Shown: piece after piece, positions 15,717-24,220 of the stretch
How the letters are laid out: every line of letters starts with the position of its first letter
Numbering within the stretch: position 1 is the stretch's first letter
The notes under the pieces: model-generated
Seen by the model: the letters and a program-made list of their open reading frames with translations, nothing else
Told to the model about the DNA's origin: nothing
Databases searched by the model: none
Made by a program: the position numbers and the translations under genes
NCBI GenBank assembly: GCA_902627745.1
Contig: CACOKG010000007.1
Coordinates: forward strand, 1 to 32,553
Source: an uncultured Pelagibacteraceae bacterium
Lineage (GTDB): Bacteria > Pseudomonadota > Alphaproteobacteria > Pelagibacterales > Pelagibacteraceae
DNA: 32,553 bases
Direction: 5' to 3'

Positions 15717-16094
15717 ATGAAAAAATATCTATATATTATTATTTTAAGCTTTCTTATTAGTTCAGTTGCGCTAGCGCGAAGCACAGGATGTAAAGAAGGA
15801 AACTGTGAAAATGGTTTTGGAAAATGGGTTTATACTGACAAGACTACTTACGAAGGTGAGTGGGTAGGCACTAAGAAAAATGGCCAAGGAGTTGAAACTT
15901 GGCCCAACGGATACATCTATAAAGGTGAGTTTAAAAATAGTGAATGGAGTGGGGAAGGTGTTCTGACTTTTCCGGATGGCTCAACTTATGAAGGGGAATG
16001 GGCAAAAGGATTTATGAATGGTAAAGGTACTTTTACATCATCAGACGGAACCCAAAAATCTGGAATATGGAAAAATGGAAAGTTACAAGAGTAA
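15717..16094 (+). CDS. Exported MORN-repeat protein (125 aa)
   Basis: Signal peptide MKKYLYIIILSFLISSVALA, then a short Cys pair (STGCKEGNCENGFGKW) and four to five MORN-type repeats: YEGEWVGTKKNGQGVETWPNG, YKGEFKNSEWSGEGVLTFPDG, YEGEWAKGFMNGKGTFTSSDG, and a last partial KSGIWKNGKLQE. MORN repeats are beta-hairpins used for protein or membrane contacts and carry no catalytic residues. The gene is directly followed by the next start codon (no gap). Function is unknown; in the periplasm it may act as a structural or binding protein. Placement inside the tmo cluster does not prove a transport role. Confidence 0.82.
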   Translation: MKKYLYIIILSFLISSVALARSTGCKEGNCENGFGKWVYTDKTTYEGEWVGTKKNGQGVETWPNGYIYKGEFKNSEWSGEGVLTFPDGSTYEGEWAKGFMNGKGTFTSSDGTQKSGIWKNGKLQE

Positions 16095-16646
16095 ATGTTA
16101 AAAGAAAATTTTTTTAATAGAATAAAATATTTGCCTGAGACTACAAAGCAGTTTGGTGGTTTGTTACTAATTATTCTAATTATATTATCCTCTTTTTTTG
16201 CTTTAAACATAATGTTTGGAGGTGGTGATGAACTTGTTAGAAAAATGAAACTAGAGGAGGAAAGAATTGCGAAAGAAAAGAAATTGAGTGAATTAATATC
16301 TAAACTACCTTCAGGTATATTAGTAACTTTTGATGGCACAGATCATTACAAACTAACAGATGAAGTTTACGAACAAGTTTGTAAAGCAACAAAATTAATT
16401 CCACAACGTGCAATTATGGGGGCAAATTTTTTAAATTATAGAGCACATGAAATTTACACAATTAATGGTAATAAAATTGATGAAACATTTGTTAAGTGGG
16501 ATGAGGAAAAAAATAAGTGTTTTGCTGGGTTTACGGTAAGTGGGAATAATGTTGGAGTTGACGAGTCAATTAATGTTAGTGGTGAGGCGTTAAGTTTTTT
16601 AAGTACAGGAATTGATACAAGAGTTTATTATATTAAAAATTTTTAA
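16095..16646 (+). CDS. Single-span membrane-anchored protein of unknown function (183 aa)
   Basis: 183 residues with a cytoplasmic N-terminus of about 20 residues, one membrane span (about 21-41, FGGLLLIILIILSSFFALNIM) and a charged helical stretch (DELVRKMKLEEERIAKEKKLSELI), probably a short coiled coil. A globular C-terminal domain of about 110 residues contains two cysteines (QVCKAT and NKCFAGF). It begins immediately after the stop of the MORN gene, so the two are co-translated. I recognise no family. It is followed by 63 bases without a gene before tmoW, with no clear promoter. Confidence 0.75.
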   Translation: MLKENFFNRIKYLPETTKQFGGLLLIILIILSSFFALNIMFGGGDELVRKMKLEEERIAKEKKLSELISKLPSGILVTFDGTDHYKLTDEVYEQVCKATKLIPQRAIMGANFLNYRAHEIYTINGNKIDETFVKWDEEKNKCFAGFTVSGNNVGVDESINVSGEALSFLSTGIDTRVYYIKNF

Positions 16647-16709
16647 GGAGAAAGTAACAATATTATGGATTTAATTTTATCATAATTTCATATAACTTAT
16701 TTAGTATTT

Positions 16710-17738
16710 ATGTCTGAACCAGTAATCAAATGTGAAAATGTTTATAAAATTTTTGGAGCAAATGCCCAAAAGATGCTTCAAGACTCAAATGGTAATGTTG
16801 ACGCTAAAACTTTTCAAGATAATGGCTGTATCGTTGGTGTAAATAATGCTTCCTTTGAAGTTTCTAAAGGAGAGATGTTAGTTGTTATGGGCTTATCAGG
16901 CTCAGGGAAATCAACTTTATTAAGATGTATTTCACGATTAACAGATGCAACAGGTGGAAAAATTTTTATAGAAGGCCAGGATCTTTTACAATTAAATAAT
17001 AAAGACTTAATCAATCTTAGAAGAAATAAAATGGGAATGGTTTTCCAAAGCTTTGCATTACTTCCACATAAAACTGTTGTTGAAAATATAGCTTTTCCAC
17101 TTCAGATTAAAGGTGTTAAGACTGAAGACAGTATTAGCAAAGCAATGGATATGGTTAAACTAGTTGGTCTTGATGGCAGGGAAAACTATTTTCCAAGAGA
17201 ACTTTCAGGAGGACAGCAACAAAGAGTAGGTATTGCAAGGTCTCTAGCAGTTGAGCCTGATATTTGGTTTCTAGATGAACCTTTTTCAGCTTTGGATCCA
17301 TTAATTAGAAAAGAGATGCAGGATGAGTTTTTAAGACTTCAAGAAAAATTACAAAAAACAATTATGTTTATCACTCATGATTTTGATGAAGCCCTAAAAC
17401 TTGCTGATCGTATTGCAATTATGAAAGATGGTATAATTGAACAACTAGATACACCTGCCAATATTGTTTTAAACCCAGCTACAGAATATGTCAGAAAATT
17501 TACTGAAGAAGTACCAAGAGAAAAAGTTTTATTAATTAAAGATGTCATGGAGATATCTAAAGATAACCTAGGTGACTTAAAAGTTTCAAAAGATGAAATT
17601 ATAGAAAATGTTGCTGAAAAAATTCTCACTCAAGAAAAATCAGTAGCTGTAATAGATGACAACGATCAAATTGTGGGTTCTATCAATCCAACTAAAATAA
17701 TTAATACAGTTTTTGGGGGAAGAAAGAATAATAATTGA
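16710..17738 (+). CDS. tmoW: ABC transporter ATPase, quaternary-amine (ProV/OpuAA) type
   Basis: 342 residues. Walker A GLSGSGKST (61-69), Q-loop MVFQSFALLPH, signature LSGGQQQRVGIARSL, Walker B IWFLDEPFSALDP and switch His in FITHDFDEA are all present. The C-terminal 80 residues contain a reduced CBS-like part (VIDDNDQIVGSINPTKIINTVF) typical of the glycine betaine/proline betaine group; ProV-type proteins usually have two CBS repeats and are somewhat longer. It energises the TmoV permease. The stop overlaps the TTG that could start tmoV, so the two are coupled. The TMAO assignment is from context. Confidence 0.88.
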   Translation: MSEPVIKCENVYKIFGANAQKMLQDSNGNVDAKTFQDNGCIVGVNNASFEVSKGEMLVVMGLSGSGKSTLLRCISRLTDATGGKIFIEGQDLLQLNNKDLINLRRNKMGMVFQSFALLPHKTVVENIAFPLQIKGVKTEDSISKAMDMVKLVGLDGRENYFPRELSGGQQQRVGIARSLAVEPDIWFLDEPFSALDPLIRKEMQDEFLRLQEKLQKTIMFITHDFDEALKLADRIAIMKDGIIEQLDTPANIVLNPATEYVRKFTEEVPREKVLLIKDVMEISKDNLGDLKVSKDEIIENVAEKILTQEKSVAVIDDNDQIVGSINPTKIINTVFGGRKNNN

Positions 17739-17740
17739 TT

Positions 17741-19894
17741 ATGGAACTTTTAAAGAAATATCCAAAAACATTTCAGTGGTTATTTTTATTAGTCGTATTT
17801 TTTGCTTTATGTTTCGCGATTGAAGTTCCAGAAACGTACAAATTCATTCGTGGTCAAGCAGAATTTGTAAAAGATCCAAATCAAAGTAGTTATATCTTTT
17901 TAGGCAAAGAGGTGAGATATTATGCTTTTGATGTCTTTTGGAGACTGCCACCATTACTTGGATGGTTACCTATTTGGATTAACGACTCATTATTTTTCTT
18001 AATGAACGAATGGATGCCGATTGAAGTTTGGAATGAAGATACGCAAGAATTTAAAAGTCGCCCGATAGTTTTACAAATAAGCAGAAATTTGACTGCCTTC
18101 ATGACTTTTTTGATAGAACTAATAAGAGAGATTTTATTAGGCGGTCTTGAAACTATAGTTGCATTTACTAGTTGGGATTGGATAGATCAAAATCCATGGG
18201 CTGAATTACCAGGATTACCTTGGACTATTGTTGCAGCAGGTGCAGCGCTACTTTCATACAAGCTAAGCGGTAAAGGTCTAGCTTTGTTTGCAGGTTTAAC
18301 AATGATTTATATTTCTGTATTTGGTCAATGGAAACCTTCTATGCAAACGCTCTCATTTATTTTAGTTGCAGCTCCACTATCATTTATTTTTGGTTTGGGA
18401 TTGGGAATTGCAGCTTTTAAAAGTAAACGTGTAGAAAAAGCTTTATATCCAATATTACTGGTAATGCAGACAATGCCACAATACGCTGTATTGGTACCAG
18501 CGTTGGTCCTTTTTGGAGTAGGTGATCATGCTGCAGTAATTATTACTATGGTTGTAGCAATACCGCCGATGATATTATTGACATTACTAGGTTTAAGAGC
18601 AGTGCCTCCAGAGGTTATTGAAGCGGGTAGAATGAGTGGATGTAATAATTTTCAATTAATGTTTAAAGTATTAATTCCAACTGCAAGAAGAGATATTTTA
18701 ATTGGGGTAAATCAAGTCATCATGGTGTGTTTTTCGATGGCAGTAATTTCAGCATTTATTGGAGCAAAAGGTTTAGGATTCAATTTATTATTAGCACTAA
18801 ACCAACTAAACATTGGATTGGCCTTAGAGGCAGGCTTATGTATTAGTTTAATTGCAATTCTTTTAGATAAGATGTCTTTGGCATGGGCTAATAAACAAAC
18901 GGATTATTTTGGTAATCTTACCTTTTATCAAAGAAACAAAAATTTTTTATTTTTTGGTATTATATTTGTTATTGGAATAGTACTCGCTTATGTTGGAACT
19001 TTTTTATTTAAAGATACTTTTAATTATTTATTTGAAATTCCCCATAATAAAGGAATATCAACTGCTGATTTTTGGAATAAAGGAGTAGATTGGATTTTTG
19101 AGACTTTCTTTGTATATATCAAAGCGTTTAATACATGGTTAATACAGGATGTGCTTCAGCCAATGAGAGCACTTTATTTAAGAATGCCTGCAATTGCTAC
19201 AATAGTTTTAGTTGTTGGTGCAGGGTATCTGATTGGTGGCTTACGTTCAGCGTTGATAGTGTGTCTTTTAACTTTATTTATCGCATTTAGCCCTTGGTGG
19301 GATAGAGCTTTAGTCACAACATATATGGCAACTTTTGGAGTTATAGTTTCTTGTTTGATTGGGTTTACTGTTGGAACTTTATGTTTTCAAAATAAACATT
19401 CAGCAAACTTTATGTTAGGCGTTTGTGATATTTTTCAAACATTCCCATCATTTGTCTATTTAATTCCAGTTATGATGTTGTTCGGCATAACTGATACGTC
19501 TGTGCTTATAGCAGTTATAGTTTATGCAACAATACCGGCTACAAGATATACAATTGAGGGACTTAGAAGTGTTCCAGCTGGACTACATGATGCAGCAACT
19601 ATGTCAGGTGTAAATAAATTTCAAAGACTAACTAAAATAGAATTTCCTTTGGCTTTTCCACATATGATGCTTGGTATAAATCAGACAATTGTATTTGCTT
19701 TGTTTATGGTGATCATAGGAGCATTTATTGGAACAGAAGATTTAGGTCAATACATTTTAAAAGCATTATCAGATAAAAAAGGTGCTGGAATTGGATTAAC
19801 GCTTGGTATCTGTGTAGCTTTTATTGCTTTAATATTTGATAACTTAATAAGAGCTTATGTTCAAAAAAGAAAAAAACACCTGGGTATTGATTAA
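17741..19894 (+). CDS. tmoV: ABC transporter permease, two fused membrane modules
   Basis: About 717 residues, roughly twice the size of a ProW permease. It contains two BPD_transp_1 modules in one chain (about residues 200-400 and 515-710). Each has its EAA-type coupling loop: LGLRAVPPEVIEAGRMSGC and EGLRSVPAGLHDAATMSGV. An extra N-terminal region and about 100 residues between the modules add further spans. The fused form agrees with the TmoV permease described for marine TMAO importers. Start: the ATG at 17741 is preferred; an in-frame TTG at 17735 overlapping the tmoW stop would add two residues. It ends 7 bases from the convergent tmm. Confidence 0.88.
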   Translation: MELLKKYPKTFQWLFLLVVFFALCFAIEVPETYKFIRGQAEFVKDPNQSSYIFLGKEVRYYAFDVFWRLPPLLGWLPIWINDSLFFLMNEWMPIEVWNEDTQEFKSRPIVLQISRNLTAFMTFLIELIREILLGGLETIVAFTSWDWIDQNPWAELPGLPWTIVAAGAALLSYKLSGKGLALFAGLTMIYISVFGQWKPSMQTLSFILVAAPLSFIFGLGLGIAAFKSKRVEKALYPILLVMQTMPQYAVLVPALVLFGVGDHAAVIITMVVAIPPMILLTLLGLRAVPPEVIEAGRMSGCNNFQLMFKVLIPTARRDILIGVNQVIMVCFSMAVISAFIGAKGLGFNLLLALNQLNIGLALEAGLCISLIAILLDKMSLAWANKQTDYFGNLTFYQRNKNFLFFGIIFVIGIVLAYVGTFLFKDTFNYLFEIPHNKGISTADFWNKGVDWIFETFFVYIKAFNTWLIQDVLQPMRALYLRMPAIATIVLVVGAGYLIGGLRSALIVCLLTLFIAFSPWWDRALVTTYMATFGVIVSCLIGFTVGTLCFQNKHSANFMLGVCDIFQTFPSFVYLIPVMMLFGITDTSVLIAVIVYATIPATRYTIEGLRSVPAGLHDAATMSGVNKFQRLTKIEFPLAFPHMMLGINQTIVFALFMVIIGAFIGTEDLGQYILKALSDKKGAGIGLTLGICVAFIALIFDNLIRAYVQKRKKHLGID

Positions 19895-19901
19895 TTTAAG
19901 T

Positions 19902-21233
19902 TTATTTATCTAAAAAAGATTTTGAAGAGTCATCCATAGCAGTTGCCCATGGAGTATGATGTATTGGAGCAATGGAACCAGTTACAGGTGATGAAAAAGA
20001 TTTATTTCTGTAAGTTGAAATATCCTCAACTTTGTGATGTTCCCACTCCTTAAAGTGTTTTCTAATTAACTCAAAATCAATTTTTGGATAATCAGACATT
20101 TCATGAAGCTCTTTTGTATATTCAGTTTGAAAATCAATCATTTGATCAGGATTTTCTAGTTTTTCTTCTATTGCGACCCACTTATCAATATCTTTTTTAA
20201 CCTCACTATCATTAGGTATTTTAATCTTATTCATAATCACATCTCTTGCGTACCAAGCTTGGCAATCAAACATATTAAACGTATGGAATTGATCTTGCAT
20301 TCCAAGGTATAAAAGTTTGTGATTATCTTGCCAAACTACTCCTTTAAATAATTTTGGTGGATACAACCTGTTTCTAGTTTTTAATTGTAAATTCTCTTCT
20401 AAAAAAGGAAAATGGTGTAGATAACCAGTGCATAAAATTACAACATCAGCTTCTTGTTCAGTTCCATCTTTAAATATTGCTTTTTTTCCAACTAATTTAT
20501 CTAGATAATGAACTTCTTTCATGCCATTGGGCCATTTAAATCCCATCGGATTATGTCTGTAACCAATGGTAACACTCTTGGCTCCGTATTTATTACACTG
20601 AAGAGCAATATCCTCTGCTGAATAGCTACTACCTAGCACTATAACATTTTTATCTCTAAATTCCTCTGCATCTCTAAAATCATGTGAGTGCATAATTCTT
20701 CCTGGAAAAGAACTCATTCCTTCATACTCTGGAATAAATGGAACCGAAAAATGACCCGTAGAAACCACCACATAATCAAAATTATCTTTTAAAATTTTAT
20801 TATTAACTTTATCTTGATAGCTCAGCTCAAACTTATCGTCTTTAAAAATTGTATTAATAACTCTAGTATTAAATTTAATCTTATTTTTTAAATTTCCTTT
20901 ACTTACTCTCCCAACAATATAATCAAATAATACTTCTCTAGGTGGAAAAGATGGTATCGGTTTTCCAAAATGTTCATCAAATGAGTAATCTGCAAATTCT
21001 AAACATTCTTTTGGTCCATTCGACCAAAGATATCTGTACATACTATTTGGAACTGGATCACCATATTGATCAGAACCTGTTCTCCAACTATAATTCCATA
21101 ATCCTCCCCAAGTTTCTTGTTTCTCAAAACAAACTACCTCAGGTATTTTTTCACCATTTTTTTCCGCTAGTTCAAAGGCTCTCAACATTGATAAGCCACA
21201 AGGCCCTGCACCAATAATCGCTACTTTTGTCAT
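19902..21233 (-). CDS. tmm: Trimethylamine monooxygenase (bacterial FMO)
   Basis: 443 residues, the usual size for Tmm. FAD-binding GAGPCG at 8-13, FMO fingerprint FPGRIMHSHDF at 176-186 (FxGxxxHxxxF type) and NADPH-binding GSSYSA at 201-206 followed by ED are all visible, as is a second glycine-rich segment ETWGGLWNYSW. Tmm oxidises trimethylamine to TMAO with NADPH and O2; enzymes of this type can also oxidise dimethyl sulfide. It is transcribed toward tmoV and divergently from the GpsA-like gene with a 79-base gap of AT-rich sequence in which I see no certain promoter. Neighbours tdm and tmo support the TMA role over other FMO substrates. Confidence 0.93.
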   Translation of the reverse strand: MTKVAIIGAGPCGLSMLRAFELAEKNGEKIPEVVCFEKQETWGGLWNYSWRTGSDQYGDPVPNSMYRYLWSNGPKECLEFADYSFDEHFGKPIPSFPPREVLFDYIVGRVSKGNLKNKIKFNTRVINTIFKDDKFELSYQDKVNNKILKDNFDYVVVSTGHFSVPFIPEYEGMSSFPGRIMHSHDFRDAEEFRDKNVIVLGSSYSAEDIALQCNKYGAKSVTIGYRHNPMGFKWPNGMKEVHYLDKLVGKKAIFKDGTEQEADVVILCTGYLHHFPFLEENLQLKTRNRLYPPKLFKGVVWQDNHKLLYLGMQDQFHTFNMFDCQAWYARDVIMNKIKIPNDSEVKKDIDKWVAIEEKLENPDQMIDFQTEYTKELHEMSDYPKIDFELIRKHFKEWEHHKVEDISTYRNKSFSSPVTGSIAPIHHTPWATAMDDSSKSFLDK

Positions 21234-21312
21234 TAAATTATAAAAATTAATAATTTTTTAAATGTATTTTACTAACAAAATGGCCACAATTACAATAAAA
21301 TAATAATTAGTT

Positions 21313-22272
21313 ATGAAAAATATCTTGATCATAGGTGGTGGCGCTATGGGTTCAGCTTTTACATTTCCTTGTATAGATAATAATAATAGAGTTACAATCA
21401 CTGAGCCCTATAGCAAAAGATTTATTAAAGATTTATCTTCAAGAGACAAATACCATTCTTCGCTAAAAGTAAAACTTCCAAAAAAAGTAAGATTTAAAAA
21501 TTTTTCTAAAAATTTATTAAAAGAAAAATTTGATTTAATAGTTGTGGCTTTGAGCTTGTCTGGAATAAACTTTATAGGTAAAGAGTTGAAAAGATTTAAT
21601 GTGAAAGCTCCAATTTTAGTTTTGACGAAAGGTTTGAAACATGACAGAAAACGTAATAAAATCTTCACAATTTCTGATCAATTAAAAAAAATCTATAACC
21701 TAAGAAATATTTTTGTTTTGAAAGGTCCTTGTTTAGCCAAAGAACTGGTAAGAAAAAATAAAACAAGTGTAATTATTGCAAATCAAAATATAAAGGCTGC
21801 AAAAAATATTGGTAGATTTATATCTACTAAATATTATTTAATAGAATATTCAAAAGATGTTGTTGGTATTGAGGTTAGTTCAGCAATTAAAAATATATAT
21901 TCCATGATAATAGGAGCTGGACAAAGCTTAAATACTTCATCAAATTTGTTTCAAAAATCAATGAATGAGATGAAATATTTAATAAGATATTTTAAAGGTA
22001 AAGAAGAGACAATTTTAGGTTTAGCAGGTGTTGGAGATTTATATGTTAGTGCTGCTGGTGGAAGAAATAGTAAAATGGGTAGTTATTTAGGTAGAGGATA
22101 TACATTTAAATCAGCAAAAAAAAAATTTATGTTTAAAGATACTGTTGAAGGTGAGCAGCTTGCTAGAGAAATTGCTCCTTTTATCTTAAAGAAAATTAGT
22201 AAAAAAAATATTCCCCTGATGATAGATTTACTAAAAGCAATCTTAAAAAATAAAAAACTAAAGATTAATTAA
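21313..22272 (+). CDS. GpsA-like NAD(P)-dependent glycerol-3-phosphate dehydrogenase family protein
   Basis: 319 residues. N-terminal Rossmann motif ILIIGGGAMGSAF (4-16), then VLTKGLK, LKGPCLAKEL (GpsA-type), a catalytic-type Lys in EVSSAIKNIYSM, and the C-terminal GLAGVGDLYVSAAGGRNSKMG, which matches the substrate-binding region of GpsA. The usual reaction interconverts glycerol-3-phosphate and dihydroxyacetone phosphate for phospholipid synthesis. The sequence diverges from housekeeping GpsA in several places and sits first in a three-gene operon with an alcohol dehydrogenase and an amidotransferase. It may therefore be a second copy with a different substrate; whether the genome has another gpsA is outside this window. 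Confidence 0.8.
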   Translation: MKNILIIGGGAMGSAFTFPCIDNNNRVTITEPYSKRFIKDLSSRDKYHSSLKVKLPKKVRFKNFSKNLLKEKFDLIVVALSLSGINFIGKELKRFNVKAPILVLTKGLKHDRKRNKIFTISDQLKKIYNLRNIFVLKGPCLAKELVRKNKTSVIIANQNIKAAKNIGRFISTKYYLIEYSKDVVGIEVSSAIKNIYSMIIGAGQSLNTSSNLFQKSMNEMKYLIRYFKGKEETILGLAGVGDLYVSAAGGRNSKMGSYLGRGYTFKSAKKKFMFKDTVEGEQLAREIAPFILKKISKKNIPLMIDLLKAILKNKKLKIN

Positions 22273-22280
22273 TTATATCT

Positions 22281-23441
22281 ATGAAAATTAATTGGAATTA
22301 TCCAACAACAGTTTGGGTAGGAGAAAATAGAATTTATGAATTGAGCGAAGCTTGTAGAAATTTAAATGTAACTAAACCATTATTTGTTACTGATAAAGAT
22401 TTAGTAAACTTACCTTTTATTAAAAATATTATTTCTGATAATCTAAAAAAATTCAACGAATTAAAGGTTTTTTCTAATTTCACCGGTAACCCGATTGGTG
22501 AAAATGTTGAGGAGGGTGTTGGTGAATTTAAAAAGAAAAAGTGTGATGGTGTTATAGCGATTGGTGGAGGTAGTGCCCTTGACGTTGGTAAAGCAATTGG
22601 TTTTATGTCTGCTCAAACAAGACCTATTTGGGACTTTGAGGATATCGGTGAAAACTGGAAAAGAGCTACAACAGATAACATCCCTCCAATTATTGCAATA
22701 CCAACAACAGCTGGAACAGGATCTGAAACAGGAAGAGCGTCTGCAATTATTAACAAAAAAACTGGAATAAAAAAGATTATATTTCATCCAAAAATTTTAC
22801 CATCAGTTGTAATACTAGATCCTTTATTAACATTAGATCTTTCTCCACGATTAACCGCAGCAACAGGTATGGATGCATTAGCTCACAATCTTGAAGCATT
22901 TTGCGCACCCAACTTTCATCCGATGGCAGATGGAATAGCTTTGGAAGGAATGAAATTAATTAAAGATTCACTTTTAATAGCCTTTGAAGATGGAAAAAAT
23001 ATTGATGCACGACAAAAGTTATTATCCGCTTCATCTATGGGCTCTACAGCTTTTCAGAAGGGATTAGGTGCAATACACTCATTGAGTCATCCAATTAACT
23101 CACAGTTTAATGTCCATCATGGTTTATCTAATGCAATTTTTATGCCATACGTTTTGACATTTAATAAATCTTCAATTGAAAAAAAAATAGTCTCTATATG
23201 TGATTATCTGAATTTAAATGAAAATTTTGAAAGTTTCTTAGAATGGATATTAGATTTAAGGAGTAATTTGAACATTCCAAATAAATTATCTGATATAATG
23301 GATTGCACTAAAATAAATCTTGATCAATTATCTCAGATGGCATTAGACGATCCCTCAACAAGTGGAAATCCAAAAAAAGTAAATAAAGATGATTTAAAAA
23401 AGATGTACGAATATAGCATTTCAGGAAAATTATTTAAATGA
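22281..23441 (+). CDS. Iron-containing (group III) alcohol dehydrogenase
   Basis: 386 residues with the Fe-ADH fold. NAD-binding GGGSALDVGKAIG (95-107) and PTTAGTGSETG (141-151) are present. Metal ligands by spacing with FucO are D198, H202, H266 and H280 (GMDALAHNLEAF, AIHSLSHP, VHHGLSNA). It oxidises a primary alcohol or reduces an aldehyde. In SAR11, Fe-ADH genes have been linked to methanol and other short alcohols, which would fit the C1 setting, but the substrate is not readable. It starts 8 bases after the GpsA-like gene and overlaps the next gene by 4 bases, so all three are one transcript. Confident on family, not on substrate. Confidence 0.88.
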   Translation: MKINWNYPTTVWVGENRIYELSEACRNLNVTKPLFVTDKDLVNLPFIKNIISDNLKKFNELKVFSNFTGNPIGENVEEGVGEFKKKKCDGVIAIGGGSALDVGKAIGFMSAQTRPIWDFEDIGENWKRATTDNIPPIIAIPTTAGTGSETGRASAIINKKTGIKKIIFHPKILPSVVILDPLLTLDLSPRLTAATGMDALAHNLEAFCAPNFHPMADGIALEGMKLIKDSLLIAFEDGKNIDARQKLLSASSMGSTAFQKGLGAIHSLSHPINSQFNVHHGLSNAIFMPYVLTFNKSSIEKKIVSICDYLNLNENFESFLEWILDLRSNLNIPNKLSDIMDCTKINLDQLSQMALDDPSTSGNPKKVNKDDLKKMYEYSISGKLFK

Positions 23442-24220
23442 AAAAAATACTTATCGTTGAGGGAAATCCCAGGAAAGAGAATGAGAGTTTTCAAAAAGTA
23501 GGGATTCAAACACACACTGAAAGTTTAAAAGATAGCCTCAATTATTTTGGAGAAGAATTAAAATTGGATGTAGTAAATCCATCATCTGATGAGAGTATCG
23601 AGTCAGTAAAAAGTAATCTTTCAAATTATGATGGATTAATTTGGGGAGGTAGTAGTCTAAATATTTATAATAACACCCCTGAAATAAGAAAACAGATTGA
23701 ATTCATGAAAGAATGTCAAAAAAAGGTTGTAAATATTTTAGCAATATGTTGGGGCATGCAGGTAGCTGTAACCGCTGCTGGAGGAGAAGTAAAAAAAGCA
23801 GATAATTCACATATTGGTATAGCTAATGAAATTATAATTAACGAGGTTGGTCAAGATCACCCACTTTATCAAAAAAAAGATAAAAAATTTAATTCACCTG
23901 CTTTTAATTTTGATGAGGTCAAAATACTACCGAAAAATGCAATCTGTTTAGCATCAAACAAAATAAATAAAGTTCAAAGTTTATATTTTGAAACAAATGA
24001 AAGTAAAGTTTGGGGTTTGCAATATCACCCTGAGATAACTTATGAGAAAATGATAAGTTTAATTAAATTTAGAAAAGATAGATTAATAAATTTAAGAAAA
24101 GTTTTTAAAGATGAAAAAGATATTGAAAATCATATATCTTTTATCAAAAAAGAAATTTTAGTGACAAATAAAGATAAAAGAATGATGGAGTTAAAAAACT
24201 GGTTAAAGAGTCTAAATTAA
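23438..24220 (+). CDS. Class I glutamine amidotransferase (GuaA-type domain), stand-alone
   Basis: 260 residues. The catalytic triad of class I (Cys-His-Glu) amidotransferases is complete: C104 in AICWGMQ, H197 and E199 in GLQYHPE. The oxyanion strand [10 protein letters not shown] precedes it. Close in pattern to GMP synthase amidotransferase domains, but no synthetase partner is adjacent. It may hydrolyse a gamma-glutamyl amide or a related compound. It is the third gene of the operon with the GpsA-like and Fe-ADH genes (4-base overlap, ATGA). Its stop shares TTAA with the stop of the convergent fhs. A C-terminal Lys-rich extension of about 50 residues is unusual. Physiological substrate unknown. 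Confidence 0.85.
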   Translation: MKKILIVEGNPRKENESFQKVGIQTHTESLKDSLNYFGEELKLDVVNPSSDESIESVKSNLSNYDGLIWGGSSLNIYNNTPEIRKQIEFMKECQKKVVNILAICWGMQVAVTAAGGEVKKADNSHIGIANEIIINEVGQDHPLYQKKDKKFNSPAFNFDEVKILPKNAICLASNKINKVQSLYFETNESKVWGLQYHPEITYEKMISLIKFRKDRLINLRKVFKDEKDIENHISFIKKEILVTNKDKRMMELKNWLKSLN

